From NCBI GenBank assembly GCA_041163745.1, contig JBEAQU010000104.1:15772-79771 (forward strand): DNA of 64,000 nt, written 5' to 3'. Of the stretch, positions 60,976 through 64,000 are shown piece after piece; within the stretch, counting starts at the first letter, position 1; every line of letters begins with the position of its first letter. The notes under the pieces are model-generated. The model saw only the letters and a list, made by a program, of their open reading frames with translations, ran no database searches and was not told the origin of the DNA. The position numbers and the translations under genes are program-made. Origin of the DNA: UBA6168 sp041163745 (GTDB lineage Bacteria; Bacteroidota; Bacteroidia; Chitinophagales; Saprospiraceae).

Positions 60976-61079
60976 CTGTCAACACACTGAATGCCTACGG
61001 AACCATATGTTCTGCCCGCCACGGCGTATGGTCAGGTATGGGTACCGCCATCCTTGCATGCGAGGGTGGGGGACAAAGT

Positions 61080-61448
61080 CTACGAATCTGGTCGTCGTAT
61101 GTTTGCCTGTAATTTTTTTGGCAATCCCTTCACCACCAGATCATAGGAATGTCCAATCATGTCCTGCAGCTGCCGGGAGGTAAGGTTCCCCTCCAAACGG
61201 ACCGTGTTCCAATGCCTTTTGTTCATATGCCACCCGGGCAGGACGTCTTCCGGGTAACGTTCCCGCCATTCCAATGCGGCAAAGGGGTCACATTTGAGGT
61301 TGATGGTCGGATCGGGACTGTCAAGGCCAATCAACGCGAACATTTTTCCCGCCACTTTGAAGACGAGGGTCGTCTCGTCGAACGGAAACCCTTCCGTAGT
61401 CATGGGGAAGGATAGGCAGTAAAGGCGGACGGCTTCGATGTCCATCAT
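61080..61448 (-). CDS. MmcQ/YjbR-family protein
   Basis: The 122-residue protein matches the MmcQ/YjbR (CyaY-like fold) family: MDIEAVRLYCLSFPMTTEGF, FDETTLVFKVAGKMFALIGL, INLKCDPFAALEWRERY, PGWHMNKRHWNTVRLEG and SYDLVVKGLPKK. Such proteins are possible DNA-binding proteins of unknown role. Two adjacent ATG codons (61448 and 61445) are possible starts; they lie 7 bp after the trmD stop, so the gene is probably translated from the trmD transcript. In-frame codons upstream are the shadow of trmD. Confidence 0.9.
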   Translation of the reverse strand: MMDIEAVRLYCLSFPMTTEGFPFDETTLVFKVAGKMFALIGLDSPDPTINLKCDPFAALEWRERYPEDVLPGWHMNKRHWNTVRLEGNLTSRQLQDMIGHSYDLVVKGLPKKLQANIRRPDS

Positions 61449-61455
61449 GACGGTT

Positions 61456-62136
61456 TCATAAGTTATCCAACAGATCCGGTCTTCGTTCCAAGGTCCGACG
61501 GAGAGACTCCTCCTGACGCCATTGGGCGATATGGGCCGTATGCCCGGACAACAGCACAGCGGGAACCTCCCAGCCTCGGAAAACGGCCGGCCGTGTATAT
61601 ACCGGCGGAGCCAGGAGATTGTCCTGGAAAGAATCCAGCAAGGCGGAGGTTTCATCACCCAGCACACCGGGAATGAGCCGGCCGATGGCATCTGCCAGTA
61701 CGGCGGCAGGCAGCTCCCCGCCGGACAGGACAAAATCACCGATGGAAATTTCCATGGTTACGAAGTGCTGCCTGACCCTTTCGTCGATTCCCTTGTAATG
61801 GCCACAGATGAAAAGCAGGTTTTCATACAGGGAAAGTCGGTTGACCAAGGGTTGCCGAAGGGTTTGTCCATCCGGTGTGAGGTAGACAATCTGATCGTAA
61901 GAACGCTCGCGCCGGAGCTCCTCGATGCAATTCACAAGGGGTTCCGGCATCATCACCATACCGGCTCCGCCGCCGAACTGATAATCGTCCACCTGCTTGT
62001 GTTTTCCAAGTCCGAATGCCCGCAAGTCATGGACGACGATGGAGAGAAGCCCTTTGTCGGAGGCTCGCTTGAGGATACTGTGACGGAAGGGACTCTCCAG
62101 CAGGTCCGGCTGGACGGAGATGATGTCGATTCTCAT
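61456..62136 (-). CDS. trmD: tRNA (guanine-N1)-methyltransferase
   Basis: The 226-residue enzyme methylates G37 of tRNAs that read CNN-type codons, using SAM bound in a knotted SPOUT fold. Recognisable motifs are MRIDIISVQPDLLESPFRHS, HDLRAFGLGKHKQVDDYQFG, GGGAGMVMMPEPLVNCI, LTPDGQTLRQPLVNRL, ICGHYKGIDERV, the knot IGDFVLSGGELPA and YTRPAVFRGWEVPAVLLSG. It lies 42 bp after the FKBP-type isomerase gene and directly before the YjbR-like gene, on the same strand. The usual rpsP-rimM-trmD-rplS neighbours are absent. Confidence 0.97.
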   Translation of the reverse strand: MRIDIISVQPDLLESPFRHSILKRASDKGLLSIVVHDLRAFGLGKHKQVDDYQFGGGAGMVMMPEPLVNCIEELRRERSYDQIVYLTPDGQTLRQPLVNRLSLYENLLFICGHYKGIDERVRQHFVTMEISIGDFVLSGGELPAAVLADAIGRLIPGVLGDETSALLDSFQDNLLAPPVYTRPAVFRGWEVPAVLLSGHTAHIAQWRQEESLRRTLERRPDLLDNL

Positions 62137-62178
62137 AAGTCGTTGACTGATAAGTTTCCGTCAAATTACGTCATTCGG

Positions 62179-62868
62179 TCAAGGTTCGATGGAAATCAGT
62201 TCCACCTCGAAGACCAGGGTGGCGTTTGGGCCGATTTGGGCACCGGCACCACGGTCGCCGTAAGCCAGGTCATGCGGAATGAACAAGCGCCATTTGGAAC
62301 CGACGGGCATCAGCTGCAGCCCCTCCGTCCAGCCGCTGATGACCTGGTCCAGCCCCAGTACGATCGGCTCGCCCCGTTGTACCGAGCTGTCGAAGATGGT
62401 TCCGTCCAGCAATTTACCCTCGTAATGGACCTTGACCCTGTCGGTGGCGGTGGGACGGGGGCCGTCTCCTTGCATAATGATTTCATATTGAAGGCCGCTG
62501 GCCAGGACCACCACACCTTCCCGGGTGGCGTTCGCCGCCAGGAAAGCCATCCCTTCCGCGCGGTTTTTTTCCATTTTGGCGGCTTTCATCGACTCCATAT
62601 GTGCGCGTAGGACATTGTTGGCGCTGTTGAGATCCAACTGAGTGGGACGTTCTGCCAGCAGGTCGTCGATCGCCTTTGCCAGCAGTTCCGGATTGATGTC
62701 CGTGATTCCCTGTTGCTTGATGTTCTGTCCCATCAGCAAGCCGACGGCATAACTGAGGGAGTCTTTGCCTTCGGTCAACACCTGTGCGTCAAGCCGGAGG
62801 GAAACAGGCAGCATCAGGAGGGCCAGAAGCGCCGGGAAGAGTAGGTTGTGCATAATTCGTTTATTCAT
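62179..62868 (-). CDS. FKBP-type peptidyl-prolyl cis-trans isomerase
   Basis: The 229-residue protein has a signal peptide (HNLLFPALLALLMLPVSLRL then DAQ), a helical FkpA/Mip-type dimerisation domain (KDSLSYAVGLLMGQNIKQQG, NPELLAKAIDDLLAE) and a C-terminal FKBP domain (VKVHYEGKLLDGTIFDSS, VISGWTEGLQLMPVGSKWRL, FIPHDLAYGDRGAGAQIGPN, LVFEVELISI). It acts as a periplasmic folding catalyst. The start at 62868 gives the signal peptide; longer codons to 63027 would cross the TACTTTTG box. It is first of the run FKBP-trmD-YjbR. Confidence 0.94.
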   Translation of the reverse strand: MNKRIMHNLLFPALLALLMLPVSLRLDAQVLTEGKDSLSYAVGLLMGQNIKQQGITDINPELLAKAIDDLLAERPTQLDLNSANNVLRAHMESMKAAKMEKNRAEGMAFLAANATREGVVVLASGLQYEIIMQGDGPRPTATDRVKVHYEGKLLDGTIFDSSVQRGEPIVLGLDQVISGWTEGLQLMPVGSKWRLFIPHDLAYGDRGAGAQIGPNATLVFEVELISIEP

Positions 62869-62938
62869 GATGATTGAAGGAAATCGCTTGTTCTTCGTGT
62901 ATTGTCCGTTCGGGACTGCCGGAAACGCCCTATCCAGA

Positions 62939-62946
62939 CAAAAGTA
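62939..62946 (-). promoter_or_regulatory. -7 element (TACTTTTG) for the FKBP-trmD run
   Basis: Exact TAnnTTTG match on the minus strand, 71 bases before the FKBP start codon. No -33 TTG is found at the proper distance. Confidence 0.5.
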
Positions 62947-63051
62947 ATGCAAGCTGATACATTTTGAACATAATAAAGAAAAAGGATCCGGGTCTTTTCC
63001 CGGCACGATTCCACAAAGGCCTGCCATTCGCAGCGCCGTGGGGCAGTTTAG

Positions 63052-63621
63052 TCATTCGGTAAGTGGTTCGGACAGGTAGAATGAATCGAAAAAACGACGC
63101 AGCGACGATTGTTCCGGAAAATGCGCGGCGAATATGGTCTGCAGCAGAAAGAATTGATGACCTGCGAGAAAAGCCTGTGCGCGGATCACCAGGCCCTTGT
63201 CCTGCAGGTCGATCCGCCACAATTTCCCCGGATAACGGTCTGCAAACCGTATATCGGAAGAATAAAGCAGGTCTCCGCCGGTATTTTCCGAAGACGCCCT
63301 GACCGTCTCCTCCAACAGCTCGGCCACCCATGCAAGGGAATCCGGCGGGAAGGTGCCGGCGGGGTATTCCCAATGGTGGATGGCGAAGTAAGGCGCCGTA
63401 CCCTCCTCCGTCGGTAACTCGGCATACCAAATCCGGTAAGGCAAGATTCCGATGTCTGTAAATTGGCTATCCTGCAGGAACAAAGGTTCAGAGGGCAGGG
63501 ATGCCTTGAAACCGACATCCGGTATGTCCAACGATATCCAAGTATCGGATTGTGCGGGTAAGGGTATCGTTTGACCCCACACGATAGCAAAGCATGTAAG
63601 GAAAAGGATGGATGGGTGCAT
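63052..63621 (-). CDS. Small secreted protein of unknown function
   Basis: The 189-residue product has a signal peptide (MHPSILFLTCFAIVWGQTIP, cut near PAQS) and a mixed alpha/beta body (VGFKASLPSEPLFLQDSQFT, YFAIHHWEYPAGTFP, FADRYPGKLWRIDLQDKG, GHQFFLLQTIFAAHFPEQSS, FFDSFYLSEPL). The pattern of an early ASLPSEP-type segment and a late LRRFFDSFYL resembles small Bacteroidota exported proteins of unassigned function. The start at 63621 is preferred to upstream codons to 63750, which cross the terminator at 63704. It lies upstream of FKBP on the same strand. Confidence 0.7.
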   Translation of the reverse strand: MHPSILFLTCFAIVWGQTIPLPAQSDTWISLDIPDVGFKASLPSEPLFLQDSQFTDIGILPYRIWYAELPTEEGTAPYFAIHHWEYPAGTFPPDSLAWVAELLEETVRASSENTGGDLLYSSDIRFADRYPGKLWRIDLQDKGLVIRAQAFLAGHQFFLLQTIFAAHFPEQSSLRRFFDSFYLSEPLTE

Positions 63622-63703
63622 ATCGAATGAGCGATGTAGCTTGACAGAATAACGCCGGGAGAAAGGCACTTGTTCTTTCCGGGCGGGTTTTATGGAGTGG
63701 TGC

Positions 63704-63738
63704 ACAAAAAAAGCGCTGTGCCCGGATTGGCACAGCGC
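63704..63738 (-). terminator. Terminator of the partial outer-membrane protein gene
   Basis: GCGCTGTGCC and GGCACAGCGC form a perfect 10-bp stem with a 6-base loop; read on the minus strand it is followed by TTTTTTTG. It lies downstream of the partial gene at 63869-64000. Confidence 0.85.
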
Positions 63739-63868
63739 ATTCGAACGCATTCATTTGGTAAGACAATCGAAGTCTTAAGGAAAGTGAATCAAGTCGGAGG
63801 ACAAGCCTCATGGGGTTATCGCTATGACGAATTTTTGATTCCGCAATGTAACAAGCAATGTCAGTTTT

Positions 63869-64000
63869 TCAAATACGGACCGTAAATCCAGTGGAAAGCA
63901 AGGAAATACCGAATCCTGCCTCCAGGAAGACACCGACATTATGCCGGAAGAAGTATCTACCACCCAGGTAGGCATTGTAGAAGAAAGTTCCGTTGGGTGC
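63869..64000 (-). CDS. C-terminal end of an outer-membrane beta-barrel-like protein (5' truncated)
   Basis: The minus-strand frame is open from the window edge to the TGA at 63869-63871. The 43 visible residues alternate aromatic/hydrophobic and polar residues (NAYLGGRYFFRHNVGVFLEA, then GFGISLLSTGFTVRI), which fits the last strands of an outer-membrane beta-barrel. A terminator follows 131 bp downstream. The identity of the protein cannot be told from this part. Confidence 0.7.
   Translation of the reverse strand, partial: APNGTFFYNAYLGGRYFFRHNVGVFLEAGFGISLLSTGFTVRI

Overview
The window is a chromosomal segment of a Bacteroidota bacterium, most likely of the Saprospiria (Lewinella/Saprospiraceae-like) type. 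The evidence is type IX secretion (T9SS) C-terminal sorting domains, a giant secreted protein with HYR-like repeats plus dockerin and cohesin-like parts, an uncapped GSII-type glutamine synthetase, a fused CcoNO cytochrome oxidase subunit, many TAnnTTTG promoter elements and almost no Shine-Dalgarno sequences. Base composition is moderately GC-rich. I see no rRNA, tRNA, CRISPR array, insertion sequence or prophage. One tmRNA gene is present.

Layout. 0-5 kb: end of a T9SS protein, an exonuclease/GIY-YIG fusion, a NamZ-type muramidase and a helix-hairpin-helix beta-barrel protein. 5-13 kb: glutamine synthetase, a TonB-dependent receptor and the 1373-residue giant secreted protein. 13.7-17.4 kb: a housekeeping run on the minus strand (carA, eno, ftsB/divIC-like, sucD). 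17.6-21.9 kb: a TolC / MacB-type permease / HlyD efflux operon without its ATPase. 22-32.4 kb: DUF3467, a methyltransferase, topA, DUF6794, a 2-hydroxyacid dehydrogenase, DedA, a small lipoprotein, a PolX-like protein with lost polymerase residues, and an AlaDH/PNT-family dehydrogenase. 32.4-34 kb: about 1 kb of largely non-coding DNA followed by the tmRNA gene ssrA. 34-40.3 kb: CtlX-type amidinotransferase, GHL10 glycosidase, a DUF3298-like lipoprotein, miaA and an acyltransferase.

40.3-53.9 kb is the most interesting region. It holds four double-domain universal stress proteins (one with a thioredoxin-like N-terminus that lacks cysteines), three paralogous CBS-domain proteins, a VIT1/CCC1 metal transporter, an uncharacterised small protein, and a high-affinity cbb3 oxidase operon (ccoS-ccoNO-ccoQ-ccoP-ccoG-ccoH). 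Four 5+4+5 palindromes resembling Crp/Fnr operators lie in its intergenic regions. One, TTGAT-TTTT-ATCAG, lies 84 bp before ccoS, and another sits at about -42 from a predicted start site. I interpret this as a low-oxygen and energy-stress regulon, analogous in content to the DosR and Anr regulons of other phyla.

54-64 kb: DUF4197 protein, a PaaE-like flavin/2Fe-2S reductase coupled to a TetR regulator, an NrtR-like Nudix regulator, a large AsmA-family protein, an FKBP-trmD-YjbR run, a small secreted protein, and the end of an outer-membrane protein entering from the right edge.
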